From Neobacillus drentensis NBRC 102427 (lineage in GTDB: Bacteria > Bacillota > Bacilli > Bacillales > Cytobacillaceae), in contig NZ_BCUX01000008.1 in the NCBI RefSeq assembly GCF_001591445.1, positions 1 to 64,000 of the forward strand: a stretch of 64,000 nt of DNA, in the 5' to 3' direction. The position numbers and the translations under genes are program-made. The notes beneath the pieces are model-generated. The model saw only the letters and a program-made list of their open reading frames with translations. It did no database searches and was not told where the DNA came from. Below are positions 8,777 through 17,539 of this stretch, piece by piece (within the stretch, counting starts at the first letter, position 1; every line of letters starts with the position of its first letter).

Positions 8777-9061
8777 TTATGCTAAACGGAAAACAATTCC
8801 GTGTCCGCCTTTTGGATATTCCCATTTAATATTCTGGTATGGGCAGCCAATCCGGCAGCTTCCGCATTCATGGCAGCCTTCGTAGCCTACCTGCATCCGA
8901 GTTCCTTCCCACTTATAAACCTCTGCAGGGCAAAATACTGTACAAATTTTATCGGGACATTTTGTCATGCAAACATCATGATCCAGTACGGTCAAATGAG
9001 ATTTTGTATCACACTTAAAACGAAGAAGATACTGTTTTTCCTCGATATTTTTCGTTGACAT
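8777..9061 (-). CDS. fixX: Ferredoxin-like protein FixX
   Basis: A 94-residue ferredoxin with cysteines in CMTKCPDKICTVFCPAE and CHECGSCRIGCPY, the pattern of FixX and of the iron-sulfur domain of ETF:quinone oxidoreductases. The ATG at 9061 overlaps the TAA of fixC by one base, so the two are translationally coupled. A longer start at 9079 is not needed. It is the last gene of fixABCX and should carry electrons between FixC and quinone or ferredoxin in the membrane-associated complex. Confidence 0.9.
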   Translation of the reverse strand: MSTKNIEEKQYLLRFKCDTKSHLTVLDHDVCMTKCPDKICTVFCPAEVYKWEGTRMQVGYEGCHECGSCRIGCPYQNIKWEYPKGGHGIVFRLA

Positions 9062-10356
9062 TATTTCACCGCCTTCCAAGCTCGATAGATATCTTGCAGC
9101 ACTCGAATGGTTCCTCGTTCAGAAGTCACACTTTTCATGATTTGTTTTTGTTTTTCACGTTTTGGTGTTCCATCAACAGTAAAGAATTTGCTCATCGCTT
9201 TATTCATCATTGGAACATATTCATTAAAGTATTGTGGATATTTCTCAAACGTGTGGGCAGCATCTTTATATTTCTCTAGATCCTTCATTATGAAACTACT
9301 ATTAAGCGCTTCACGGTAGCTATTTAAGCTTGATTCACTAAAGTCCCCACTTTTATGCGCCTTGACTACAGCTTCAGCAGCCATCTTACCAGACGACATC
9401 GCCATGTTCGAACCTTCACGATGGATGGCATTAACTAGCTGGGCAGCATCACCGACGACAATCACTCCATTGCCAGCTACTTTAGGTACTGAACGGTAGC
9501 CGCCTTCAGGAATAAGATGGGCAAGATACTCCGCAGATTCCCCACCAGCTAGCATTGGCTTGACCATTGGGTGAGTTTTCAAGTAGTCTAACAGCTCATA
9601 TGGCTTTATTTTTGCTTTGATCATACTTGATAGCGTTGTACCAACTCCGATATTCAAGCTTTCTTTATTCGTGTAAACAAAAGCAGTTCCAAGATTACCT
9701 TTTGTAGAATCACCAAAGATTTCAATTGTACAACCCTGGTTATCTTCCAAATTAAAACGGTCATTTATTTTTTCTTTTGGCAAATTAATAACTTCCATTA
9801 CTGTCAAGGCTACTTCATCTGGCCGAAATTCTTTATGGAAGCCTAACTGCTTAGAAAGGAGTGAATTAACACCGTCAGCAAGTACCACAACATCAGCATA
9901 TACCTCTCCATTTGGACGGTCAGTACGTATCCCGACAACCTTGCCATTTTCAACGATACATTCCGTTACTACCGTTTCATTGATAAGAAGTGCCCCAGCT
10001 TCAACTGCTTTTTTAGCAAACCATTGGTCAAACTGAGCCCGAAGGACTGTAAAGTTATTATATGGTTCCATTCCCCATTCAAGACCTTTATATCCGAATT
10101 GAACGACAGATTCTTTATCCATCATCCAAAAACGCTGTTCAATGACAGGTCTTTCAAGTGGAGCTTCCTTCCAAAACTCAGGAACTAATTCTTCCATTTG
10201 CTTGCGGTACAATACCCCGCCCATTACGTTTTTCGCTCCCGGGTATTCTCCTCGTTCAATTAGCAAGACGTTTAGTCCATTTTTTGCACAAGTAAGAGCA
10301 CATGCGCTTCCGGCTGGACCTGCCCCCACAACAATCACATCAAATTTTTCAGACAT
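9061..10356 (-). CDS. fixC: FixC, ETF:quinone oxidoreductase-like flavoprotein
   Basis: A 431-residue FAD protein. The N-terminal Rossmann motif VVGAGPAGSACAL begins near residue 8, and the second FAD contact is GNGVIVVGDAAQLVNAIHREGSNMAMSSGKMAAEAV near 290-320. Length and sequence fit FixC rather than the longer mitochondrial ETF-QO, because the iron-sulfur part is the separate FixX. The start overlaps the end of fixB by 8 nt. In known FixABCX complexes it passes one electron branch to menaquinone while the other reduces ferredoxin. Confidence 0.92.
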   Translation of the reverse strand: MSEKFDVIVVGAGPAGSACALTCAKNGLNVLLIERGEYPGAKNVMGGVLYRKQMEELVPEFWKEAPLERPVIEQRFWMMDKESVVQFGYKGLEWGMEPYNNFTVLRAQFDQWFAKKAVEAGALLINETVVTECIVENGKVVGIRTDRPNGEVYADVVVLADGVNSLLSKQLGFHKEFRPDEVALTVMEVINLPKEKINDRFNLEDNQGCTIEIFGDSTKGNLGTAFVYTNKESLNIGVGTTLSSMIKAKIKPYELLDYLKTHPMVKPMLAGGESAEYLAHLIPEGGYRSVPKVAGNGVIVVGDAAQLVNAIHREGSNMAMSSGKMAAEAVVKAHKSGDFSESSLNSYREALNSSFIMKDLEKYKDAAHTFEKYPQYFNEYVPMMNKAMSKFFTVDGTPKREKQKQIMKSVTSERGTIRVLQDIYRAWKAVK

Positions 10357-11380
10357 AACTTATTTCACCGCCTTTTTCTGTTCTAAGCTGCTTAAATTGT
10401 TCGATTAATTTTGGTAAGATTTCCATTGCATCTCCAACAATTCCATAAGTAGCAACATCAAAAATTGGTGCATTTGGATCTTTATTAATTGCAATAATAA
10501 AATCCGAATTTTTCATGCCGACAACGTGTTGAATAGCTCCAGATAGGGCAACTGCAAAGTAAATTTTGGGTGTAACTGTTTCACCTGTTTGACCAATTTG
10601 AAGATGGTGTGGCAGCCAGCCTGCTTCAACCACGTCACGCGTACCACCCACCGTTGCTCCGATGGTTTCCGCAAATTCATAAAGAAGCTGGAAGTTTTGC
10701 AAATCCCCCATCCCTTTTCCTCCACATACGATTACATGTGCATCGGCCAAATTAGCCTTTTTTGTTACATCATTCACAATTTGGAGCACTTTTGTGCGCA
10801 TATCTTCTTCTTGCAGTGATATATTCTCTTCGATGATCTTACCTTTTCTTCCAGACACAGGTTCTAATGCCTTCATAACCTTTGGCCTAACGGTAGCCAT
10901 TTGCGGTCGATGTTTTTTACAAAGGATTGTCGCCATAATATTTCCGCCAAAAGCTGGTCTGCTTGCTTCTAGTAATCTGTTATCAATATCCACATCAAGC
11001 ATTGTAGTATCTGCAGTTAGACCTGTATTTAAATCCGTTGCTACGGCGCTGGCTAAATCTTTACCGTTTGGTGTTGCACCGTAAAGGATAATCTCAGGTT
11101 TATATTTTTCAGCGAGCAACATTACGCCCCTCATATAGGATTCAGTCCGGTAATGTTTTAATACAGGATGGTCGACCATATATACGACATCTGCACCATA
11201 AGAAATAATTTTGTTAGCTAATGGTTTGATTTCATTTCCTAGTAAAAAGCCAGCTAAAGGAACTTGTAATTTATCCGCTAACTTCCTTCCAGCACCAAGT
11301 AACTCTAGAGAAACGCCTTCGATTTTACCATCGTTTTGTTCGATGAATACCCAGACTCCCCGATAATCGTCTAGATTCAT
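10349..11380 (-). CDS. fixB: FixB, electron transfer flavoprotein alpha subunit
   Basis: A 343-residue ETF alpha homologue. The C-terminal FAD-binding region is clear: GGTRDVVEAGWLPHHLQIGQTG, then SGAIQHVVGMKNSDFIIAINKDPNAPIFD and YGIVGDAMEILP. The ATG at 11380 has GGGGGGAA 6-7 nt upstream; a longer frame to 11401 would place the start over that site. It lies between fixA and fixC. With FixA it should bind FAD and oxidise NADH in the bifurcating reaction. Confidence 0.93.
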   Translation of the reverse strand: MNLDDYRGVWVFIEQNDGKIEGVSLELLGAGRKLADKLQVPLAGFLLGNEIKPLANKIISYGADVVYMVDHPVLKHYRTESYMRGVMLLAEKYKPEIILYGATPNGKDLASAVATDLNTGLTADTTMLDVDIDNRLLEASRPAFGGNIMATILCKKHRPQMATVRPKVMKALEPVSGRKGKIIEENISLQEEDMRTKVLQIVNDVTKKANLADAHVIVCGGKGMGDLQNFQLLYEFAETIGATVGGTRDVVEAGWLPHHLQIGQTGETVTPKIYFAVALSGAIQHVVGMKNSDFIIAINKDPNAPIFDVATYGIVGDAMEILPKLIEQFKQLRTEKGGEISYV

Positions 11381-11415
11381 GTAAATTCCCCCCCATGACA
11401 AAAGATTAATCCTTA

Positions 11416-12240
11416 TTATTTAGCTGACTGAATTGTTAAAAGGTCCTTCTTCTCCATCAGCAGCTCCATCAACTGCTTAACCTGCTCATCAGTTGTACCA
11501 TCTAGTCTTTTTCCACCTTCTGGACGTGGTGGTGTAAACATCTTTCCAACAATTGTTGGTGAACCTTTTAGTCCCATTTGTGACCGATCCACATTTTCAA
11601 AGTCACTTACTGCCCAAATAATGGGTTCGTAACGTGCCGCCTTAATCATGTTTGGCATTGGCGAATAATCGATATCATTAATTTCTTTTTCAACTGTTAA
11701 TAAGCAAGGAAGATTGGATTGAATCAATTCATATCCATTGGTTAATTTCCGCTTAATTAGAACCGTATTTTCTTTCTGATTGACTTCAGACACTTCAATT
11801 ACATTTGTTATTGGCGGGATATCCATTCTTCTTGCAATACCTGGTCCAACTTGTCCAGTATCACCATCGATCGCGTGCTTCCCGCAAATAATCATGTCTA
11901 CTGGGTGCTCATTATTAATTTTTTCTAATGCTTTTGAAAGAGCATAACTAGTTGCCAGTGTATCTGCACCTGCAAAGGCACGGTCAGAAATTAAATATCC
12001 TCTATCGGCACCTATTTCTACACTCTTCCTAATAATTTCAGTCGCTTGCGGTGGTCCCATTGATAGGACAGAAATGGTTCCCCCTGTTATTTCCCTGATT
12101 TTTACGGCCTCCTGAACGGCATGAGCATCGTAAGGGTTCAAGATGGCTGGTGCACTGCGACGGTCGAGTGTGTTTGTTTTTGGATTAATTTTAATAATTT
12201 TTGTATCGGGTACTTGTTTGACACATACGACAATATGCAT
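11416..12240 (-). CDS. fixA: FixA, electron transfer flavoprotein beta subunit
   Basis: A 274-residue ETF beta homologue beginning MHIVVCVKQVPDT, the family signature. It contains AILNPYDAHAVQEAVKI and CGKHAIDGDTGQVGPGIA, which contact nucleotide and FAD in ETF beta subunits. The ATG at 12240 follows GGAGGGAAAGTCCTAC. It is the first gene of the four-gene fix operon. A perfect cre sequence lies 36-50 bp upstream, which predicts CcpA repression while preferred sugars are present. Confidence 0.93.
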   Translation of the reverse strand: MHIVVCVKQVPDTKIIKINPKTNTLDRRSAPAILNPYDAHAVQEAVKIREITGGTISVLSMGPPQATEIIRKSVEIGADRGYLISDRAFAGADTLATSYALSKALEKINNEHPVDMIICGKHAIDGDTGQVGPGIARRMDIPPITNVIEVSEVNQKENTVLIKRKLTNGYELIQSNLPCLLTVEKEINDIDYSPMPNMIKAARYEPIIWAVSDFENVDRSQMGLKGSPTIVGKMFTPPRPEGGKRLDGTTDEQVKQLMELLMEKKDLLTIQSAK

Positions 12241-12275
12241 GTAGGACTTTCCCTCCTCCATATGATCTAAGATTA

Positions 12276-12290
12276 TTGAAAGCGTTTGCT
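12276..12290. promoter_or_regulatory. cre (CcpA) site in the fixA leader
   Basis: TTGAAAGCGTTTGCT matches the cre consensus WTGNAANCGNWNNCW at every specified base. It lies between the probable promoter (minus-strand TTGTGT and TAAATA, 16-bp spacer, upstream) and the fixA start, where CcpA would act as a roadblock. Confidence 0.75.
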
Positions 12291-12399
12291 TCCTTATGGT
12301 TTAAAAATGCTTTTATTTACGATATATGAATCGCAACACAAGCATAGTACCAAACAATGATAGTTTTCTTTTTTTTCTTTCTCGAATTAACCTAAAACT

Positions 12400-12416
12400 A
12401 TTGTTTATTAAACAAT
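12400..12416. promoter_or_regulatory. 17-bp AT-rich palindrome upstream of fixA
   Basis: ATTGTTTATTAAACAAT has perfect 8-bp arms around one base. Its half-sites resemble but do not equal Rex sites (TTGTGAA or TTGTTAA). The rest of 12241-12638 shows the fixA promoter, the cre site and no gene. The regulator is unknown. Confidence 0.4.
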
Positions 12417-12638
12417 CCTTACACATCATCTTGTGCAGTAGCTAAGAAGTAGTTTTTAAAAAGTTGAAGTTATTACAGATTGTGGTAAGATATGTAGTTA
12501 ATCGTGATGTAAATTAAAAAAGGATTACTAATATAACTATAAGAAATATTTAGATATTAACAATGATAAAAATCACAGCTAATGTCTAACTTTGTAGATA
12601 TTTGACTCGCTTTAATTGGATAAGAAAGGAGATGTGTA

Positions 12639-13213
12639 ATGACTGGAGTTTTTTGGGGCAGTGTACTTTCGGCGCTATCAACAGGGGCTGGGCACTAATT
12701 ATTAACAATCCATTACACATCGATGGAAGGATGTTTTATTAGCTTTTAGTGCAGGAATTAGGGAATTCAATTTGATGAGAACGCGTTATTAATTATTTCT
12801 GCAATTACCCTTCACAACATTCCTGAGGGGCTGTCAGTTGGCGTAAGCTACGCATCTGAACAAGGGGATACCGGAAACTAATCGCCTTAGCGATAGGCTT
12901 TCAAAATGCGCTGGAAGGCCTTCTTGTCGCATTATTTTTAATCAATCAGCGAATTAGTAAACTGAAGGCCTTCATTATTTCAACTTTAACTGGAACCATT
13001 GAAATCATTACTTCCTTATTATGGTATTTTTTAACCACATATGTTCAGAGGCTTGTCCCTTATGGTCTATCTTTTGCGGCTGGTGCCATGTTATTTATTA
13101 TTTATAAAGAATTAATTCCTGAAAGCTACGGAGATGGGAATGAGCGGGTATCCACCTATGCATTTATCTTGGGGATGCTTGTCATGGTGTACATAATAGA
13201 TATTTTTTCATAA
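12639..13213 (+). pseudogene. Decayed ZIP family metal transporter
   Basis: The reading starts well (AAGGAG site, then MTGVFWGSVLSALSTGAGH) but stops after 19 residues. Other frames continue the same protein. DVLLAFSAGI is followed by a jump to DENALLIISAITLHNIPEGLSVGVSYASEQGD, then a frame change to LIALAIGFQNALEGLLVALF, and an intact C-terminus to the TAA at 13213. HNIPEG and QNALEG are the metal-binding helices 4 and 5 of ZIP proteins. At least two frameshifts and an internal deletion (helix 2 to helix 4) are needed to explain it. It cannot make a working transporter. Confidence 0.85.
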
Positions 13214-13231
13214 CAAGGTACTTTCAAATTA

Positions 13232-13474
13232 TTAGACTAAAATCTTAGGCCAAATCATGATCATTTGTTTAAAGGCAAATTTAATTTCTTCATTTGGCCT
13301 GGAGATATGCTCCATTACTTTTTGATACTTATTTATTAATTCATCCAGCTCCTGGCTGTACTGTATCGTCATCTCATTGGTAAATCCCTGTGTATTGGCA
13401 CTATTTATCATTAATTCTCTTTTAAGCTTTATTTCCTCAATCATTTCCATTTGGGTAATACTATACTCGCACAC
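13232..13474 (-). CDS. Spo0E-like aspartyl-phosphate phosphatase
   Basis: An 80-residue helical-hairpin protein. It carries the Spo0E signature SQELDELINKY with an upstream IKLKRELMINSANTQGF helix, which in the family dephosphorylates Spo0A~P and delays sporulation. The GTG start at 13474 has AGGAGG 6 nt upstream. The tail (FKQMIMIWPKILV) is more hydrophobic than usual. It is a single gene between the ZIP remnant and the omega-amidase. Its target (Spo0A or another response regulator) is inferred from the family. Confidence 0.8.
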   Translation of the reverse strand: MCEYSITQMEMIEEIKLKRELMINSANTQGFTNEMTIQYSQELDELINKYQKVMEHISRPNEEIKFAFKQMIMIWPKILV

Positions 13475-13700
13475 AATTATCCTCCTACCTATTACTCTAT
13501 TACTATAAACTATAAAAAATTAGACTACTTGATGAATTATGACAAGAATTTATATAAAAGTAAATACAATCGCAAAAGTAGACAAAACAATCTATTTCTT
13601 TCGTTTTTCGACAAAATCCTTAAACTTTTTCGTAGTAATCCGACAAAAAATGAAGACTTGTCAAAATAAATTCCGAAATTCCAAAACGAGGTGAAGAACT

Positions 13701-14486
13701 ATGAAATTAAAAATTTCATGTATACAATTGGATATTGCTTTTGGTAACCCGCAAAAAAACTACCAAACTGTCGAAAGACTTTTTGATAAAACTTCCACTG
13801 AAAAACCCGATATTATTGTACTGCCTGAACTTTGGACGACAGGATATGACTTGACACGCCTTAATGAAATTGCGGACCTTAAAGCAGCACAAACGATAGA
13901 ATTCTTGCAAAATGCAGCCCAAAAATATCAGGTACATTTAATTGGCGGCTCTGTTGCCAATCGTGTGGATAAAGGCGTAAAGAATACACTCCTCATCATC
14001 AATAAAGATGGCCGGCTTGTCCACCAGTACAGTAAACTACATCTATTTAAACTCATGGATGAGCATGTTTATTTAGAAGCCGGGTCCGAAAAGGGGCTTT
14101 TTCAGCTTGATAATTATCAGTTTGCTGGGGCAATCTGTTATGATATCCGCTTTCCAGAGTGGATCCGAGCTCATACTTCTGAAGGTGCAGAAGCTCTATT
14201 TGTTGTGGCGGAATGGCCAGCGCAGCGCCTGTCGCATTGGAGGGCACTATTGATTGCCAGAGCAATCGAGAATCAATGTTATGTTATCGGCTGTAATCGT
14301 TCCGGACAGGACCCTAATAACCAATTTGCCGGGCACTCCTTGATAATTGATCCGTGGGGTGAGGTTATAGCAGAAGCGGGCGAAAGTGAAGAAATCTTAT
14401 CAGCTGAGATTGAGATGGACTTAGTCAAAGAAGTCCGGAAACAAATTCCTATCTTCGCAGATAGAAAACCTGAATTCTATAAATAA
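13701..14486 (+). CDS. mtnU: Carbon-nitrogen hydrolase, omega-amidase MtnU type
   Basis: A 261-residue nitrilase-superfamily enzyme. The catalytic triad is visible as Glu43 in LPELWTTGYD, Lys in QYSKLHLFKLMDE (near 115) and Cys in GAICYDIRFPEW (near 148). Length and motifs fit Bacillus YkrU/MtnU, which deamidates the 2-oxoacid amides made by glutamine transaminases, as in methionine salvage. No other methionine-salvage gene is adjacent here. GAGGTGAAGAACT provides the ribosome site. A terminator follows directly. Confidence 0.82.
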   Translation: MKLKISCIQLDIAFGNPQKNYQTVERLFDKTSTEKPDIIVLPELWTTGYDLTRLNEIADLKAAQTIEFLQNAAQKYQVHLIGGSVANRVDKGVKNTLLIINKDGRLVHQYSKLHLFKLMDEHVYLEAGSEKGLFQLDNYQFAGAICYDIRFPEWIRAHTSEGAEALFVVAEWPAQRLSHWRALLIARAIENQCYVIGCNRSGQDPNNQFAGHSLIIDPWGEVIAEAGESEEILSAEIEMDLVKEVRKQIPIFADRKPEFYK

Positions 14487-14512
14487 TTAAACTTTCAACA
14501 ATAATATTTTAG

Positions 14513-14541
14513 AAAAGCAATCCAAAACGGATTGCTTTTTC
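14513..14541. terminator. Terminator after mtnU
   Basis: An 11-bp perfect stem (AAAAGCAATCC / GGATTGCTTTT) with a 5-nt loop and T tract can serve both converging genes. Confidence 0.85.
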
Positions 14542-15128
14542 TAGTCTATTTTTGCCCACATTTCTTCTGGATTTAGTTCATAAATTCCATTTTCACGGAA
14601 CATGTAGTGATTAATGATGAACTCTCTGCGAATCGTTGCATAATCTTCATGGAATTGTTTAATATACTCGTTTAGGTATTTTTCTTCATATTTTTCACCA
14701 ATTTTTAACCCTTGGACTATGTGTTCAAACACGATTAATTTCTTCTTCCTTTGAGCAGGAATATTTTTTAGTTTCCCATTCTTCGTAAAAAAGTTCTCGA
14801 TAATTTTTTGTCTCTCGATACTTTCTTCGACCATATCATCCAGTTCCTCTCCCCTTTTTTCTAACAGCTCTGTAAACACCTTAGCCTGCTGGTTTATCAA
14901 CGATTCATTTAAGTAAAAGTAAATCGTATTCTTCACTCTTCTGTCATATACGACATGGATATCACGTAACTTCTTTAAATGATGAGTAATGGTCGGAGCG
15001 GATAAGCCAAGTTTTCCTGCTATCGCCTGCCCATGTAGAGGCCCTTTCGCTAATATTGCTACGATTCTAATCCGTGTCGGGTCACCCATTGTTTTATAAA
15101 ACGCAACAATCCGATCTAGCTGAATCAA
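14541..15128 (-). CDS. ArsR family regulator with C-terminal DUF2087
   Basis: A 195-residue two-domain protein. Residues 1-80 form an ArsR winged helix (FYKTMGDPTRIRIVAILAKG, then LGLSAPTITHHLKKLRDIHVV). The C-terminal part (KNGKLKNIPAQRKKKLIVFEHIV to NHYMFRENGIYEL) matches DUF2087, which occurs fused to ArsR domains. No metal-binding Cys pair is present. It starts with TTG at 15128, with AAGGAGAT just upstream and MIQLDRIVAFY as the natural N-terminus. It lies directly downstream of the oxidoreductase operon, so control of that operon is possible but unproven. Confidence 0.8.
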   Translation of the reverse strand: MIQLDRIVAFYKTMGDPTRIRIVAILAKGPLHGQAIAGKLGLSAPTITHHLKKLRDIHVVYDRRVKNTIYFYLNESLINQQAKVFTELLEKRGEELDDMVEESIERQKIIENFFTKNGKLKNIPAQRKKKLIVFEHIVQGLKIGEKYEEKYLNEYIKQFHEDYATIRREFIINHYMFRENGIYELNPEEMWAKID

Positions 15129-15202
15129 AGTTCTATCTCCTTTTCATCAGATTTTATATTCATCTAATTAGATATATATCAAATCTAATAAACCCTGTCA
15201 AT

Positions 15203-15245
15203 ATAAAACAAAAACACTTCCGATATGGAAGTGTTTTTGTTTTAT
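15203..15245. terminator. Terminator after the 2-oxoacid:ferredoxin oxidoreductase operon
   Basis: Perfect 19-bp arms (15203-15221 and 15227-15245) around GATAT are A-rich on one side and T-rich on the other, and touch the stop codon of the upstream gene. Confidence 0.85.
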
Positions 15246-17539
15246 TATAACATTGGATTTTCATTTTTCGCTTTGAGACGGCCCCATCTTTTCTCAACTT
15301 CTGCTTCGAATTCTTCTAACATTGGTTTGTTTTCTTCTTTTAGAAGGTGTTTTGTTTTACCCATATATTTTAACCATTCAGAAAGTGGAATACGTTTATT
15401 CTTTTCTTCAGGATTGTAAGTAATTGTTGTCACACCTTGTTCCACTTCATAAAGTGGGAAGAAGCAAGAATTTACTGCAGCTTCAATAATGGTGGCACCG
15501 AAACGGTCATCAGATTTCCAGTTAAGTGGGCATGTGATGAGAAGTTTCCCATAAACTGTTCCGACATTTTGGGCATACCATTGTGCTTTTGCGCCTTTTT
15601 TAACTAAGTCCTGCGGGAATGCTTCCGAACCGGTAAACACATAAGGAATATTCGTTGCTGCCATAATTTGGGCTGTATCCTTATGATGGAAAGCCTTTCC
15701 GCGCTGAGTCTTACCTACACCTGAAGTGCTAGTCATGTGACCCAGAGGTGTGGAATAAGACATTTGTGAACCAGTATTCATGTAGCCTTCATTATCATAT
15801 TCAAGCATAATCAGTTTATGTCCACGAAGAGCAGTACCAATCGCTGAACCCATTCCGATGTCCATACCGCCATCTCCAGTAATCATAACAAAGGTAGCGT
15901 CATCTGAAACCTCAATTTCACCGCGGCGTTTTAATTCCATGAATGCTTCAACTGTACCTGAAAGCGTTGCGGCACCGTTTTGGAACAAATTGTGCATCAT
16001 CGTTTGCTTATGTGATGTGCTTGGATAAGATGTTGTTGTGACATAAGCACAGCCTGTTTGGAATAGAGTAACAATGTCTCCCTCAATCCCTTTAAAGAAT
16101 AACTCAAGACCAGCAAAAATTCCGCATCCCGGGCAAGCCCCGTGACCTGATGCAATTCGTTTAGGTTTACTAGTTAAGGCACGAAGCGGTGGGATTTTCA
16201 CCTTTAATTTATTGGTTTCTTCATCCATTTTCACATCAATTAGACCTGTTTTATATACATCCCCATGCTGTGGTAAAATAACCGGCTTAAGGATTTTTTC
16301 AGGATTACCAGGAACATGACCATAGTAATCAAATGGCTTTTCTGCATAGCCTTTTTCCATTGTATCAATTGCCATATCAAAGAAAGCCTGGGCATCACTT
16401 GCATAGAAGTCTTTGCCGCCAAGACCGAATACACGACTTAGGACAATTGTTTGGTTGTCTTTGTCATCTTGAAGTGCGGATTTCACTTCATGTGTTAGGT
16501 TAGGGCCATTTGCTCCATAAGAATCTGCACGTTCCCCAACTAATAATGATTTTACATTTTTAAGGGCTTCGCGAATTTCTTTTGCTGGGAATGGACGGAT
16601 AATATTTGGACTGATAACGCCCGCCTTAATTCCTTTTGCACGAAGTTGATCTACTACATCTTTGGCTGATTCAGCAGCAGAGTTTAATAGGAAAAGGGCT
16701 ACTTCTGCATCTTCCATTTTATATAAATCTAGAACAGGATATTCTCTTCCAGAAAGCTTAGCATATTCCGCTGCTACCTCTTTAAAGACCTCACCAGCAT
16801 TATACATTGCTTCTGATTGTTGGTAGTGATTGTTAAGGAAATCATCCCCACTCATATGTGCACCAATCGTGACTGGTTTTCTTAAATCCCTAACGAAGTT
16901 GTAATCTGTAGGACATTCACCAACAAATTGCTGGACAACACTGCGGTCCTTAAAGAATTCCACTCTGCGTTTTTGGTGGGATGTAAAGAAACCATCATAA
17001 GCAACAATAACTGGTAAGCGCACTTTTGAGTGTTCAGCAATTTTAAGTGCCATGATATTCAAATCATAAACAGCTTGTGGTGTTTTCGCTGTCAATATTA
17101 CCCAGCCAGTATTTAATGCATAATAGAGGTCAGAATGATCTCCACGAATATCAAGTGGACCACTGACAGCACGAGTAACGAGATTCATAACCATTGGGAA
17201 ACGAGTTCCAGATTGTACAGGCATTTGTTCAAGCATATATAAGAATCCATTTGCACTCGTTGCATTGATTACCCGTGCACCTGTTGCTGCAGCACCGTAA
17301 CAAATACCTGCTGAACCGTGCTCGCCATCGGCAGGAATCAACTTAATATCATGCTCCCCGCGGGTTTTCATTTGATCTAAAAATTGTGCAACCTCAGTGG
17401 ACGGTGTTATTGGGAAGTACCCCATAATATGATAATTGATTTGCGCGGCAGCCATAGCAGCCATTTCATTTCCTGATTCAAATGTAGAAACTTGTTCTGC
17501 AACACTTTTTGTTGTTAATTTATCTTCTAAAGTAGCCAT
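15245..17539 (-). CDS. 2-oxoacid:ferredoxin oxidoreductase, fused alpha-beta subunit
   Basis: A 764-residue fusion. Residues about 20-400 are the pyrimidine-binding and domain II parts of a PorA-type alpha subunit (GNEMAAMAAAQINYHIMGYFPITPSTEVAQ). Residues about 455-764 are a PorB-type beta subunit with CPGCG, QTGCAYVTT and the thiamine diphosphate motif GDGGMDIGMGSAIGTA..DNEGYMNTG. With the next gene it should convert a 2-oxoacid (pyruvate or a related one), CoA and oxidised ferredoxin to acyl-CoA, CO2 and reduced ferredoxin. Its start overlaps the partner's stop by one base. Substrate choice cannot be settled by eye. Confidence 0.88.
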   Translation of the reverse strand: MATLEDKLTTKSVAEQVSTFESGNEMAAMAAAQINYHIMGYFPITPSTEVAQFLDQMKTRGEHDIKLIPADGEHGSAGICYGAAATGARVINATSANGFLYMLEQMPVQSGTRFPMVMNLVTRAVSGPLDIRGDHSDLYYALNTGWVILTAKTPQAVYDLNIMALKIAEHSKVRLPVIVAYDGFFTSHQKRRVEFFKDRSVVQQFVGECPTDYNFVRDLRKPVTIGAHMSGDDFLNNHYQQSEAMYNAGEVFKEVAAEYAKLSGREYPVLDLYKMEDAEVALFLLNSAAESAKDVVDQLRAKGIKAGVISPNIIRPFPAKEIREALKNVKSLLVGERADSYGANGPNLTHEVKSALQDDKDNQTIVLSRVFGLGGKDFYASDAQAFFDMAIDTMEKGYAEKPFDYYGHVPGNPEKILKPVILPQHGDVYKTGLIDVKMDEETNKLKVKIPPLRALTSKPKRIASGHGACPGCGIFAGLELFFKGIEGDIVTLFQTGCAYVTTTSYPSTSHKQTMMHNLFQNGAATLSGTVEAFMELKRRGEIEVSDDATFVMITGDGGMDIGMGSAIGTALRGHKLIMLEYDNEGYMNTGSQMSYSTPLGHMTSTSGVGKTQRGKAFHHKDTAQIMAATNIPYVFTGSEAFPQDLVKKGAKAQWYAQNVGTVYGKLLITCPLNWKSDDRFGATIIEAAVNSCFFPLYEVEQGVTTITYNPEEKNKRIPLSEWLKYMGKTKHLLKEENKPMLEEFEAEVEKRWGRLKAKNENPML

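Noticed and set aside
13605..13616. TTCGACA resembling a Spo0A box near the Spo0E-like gene
   Set aside because: A single 7-mer in AT-rich DNA occurs often by chance, and no promoter is positioned relative to it.
13532..13669. Possible 45-residue gene between the Spo0E-like gene and mtnU
   Set aside because: The ATG has no ribosome site and the translation is low-complexity Asn/Lys/Ser with no recognisable family.
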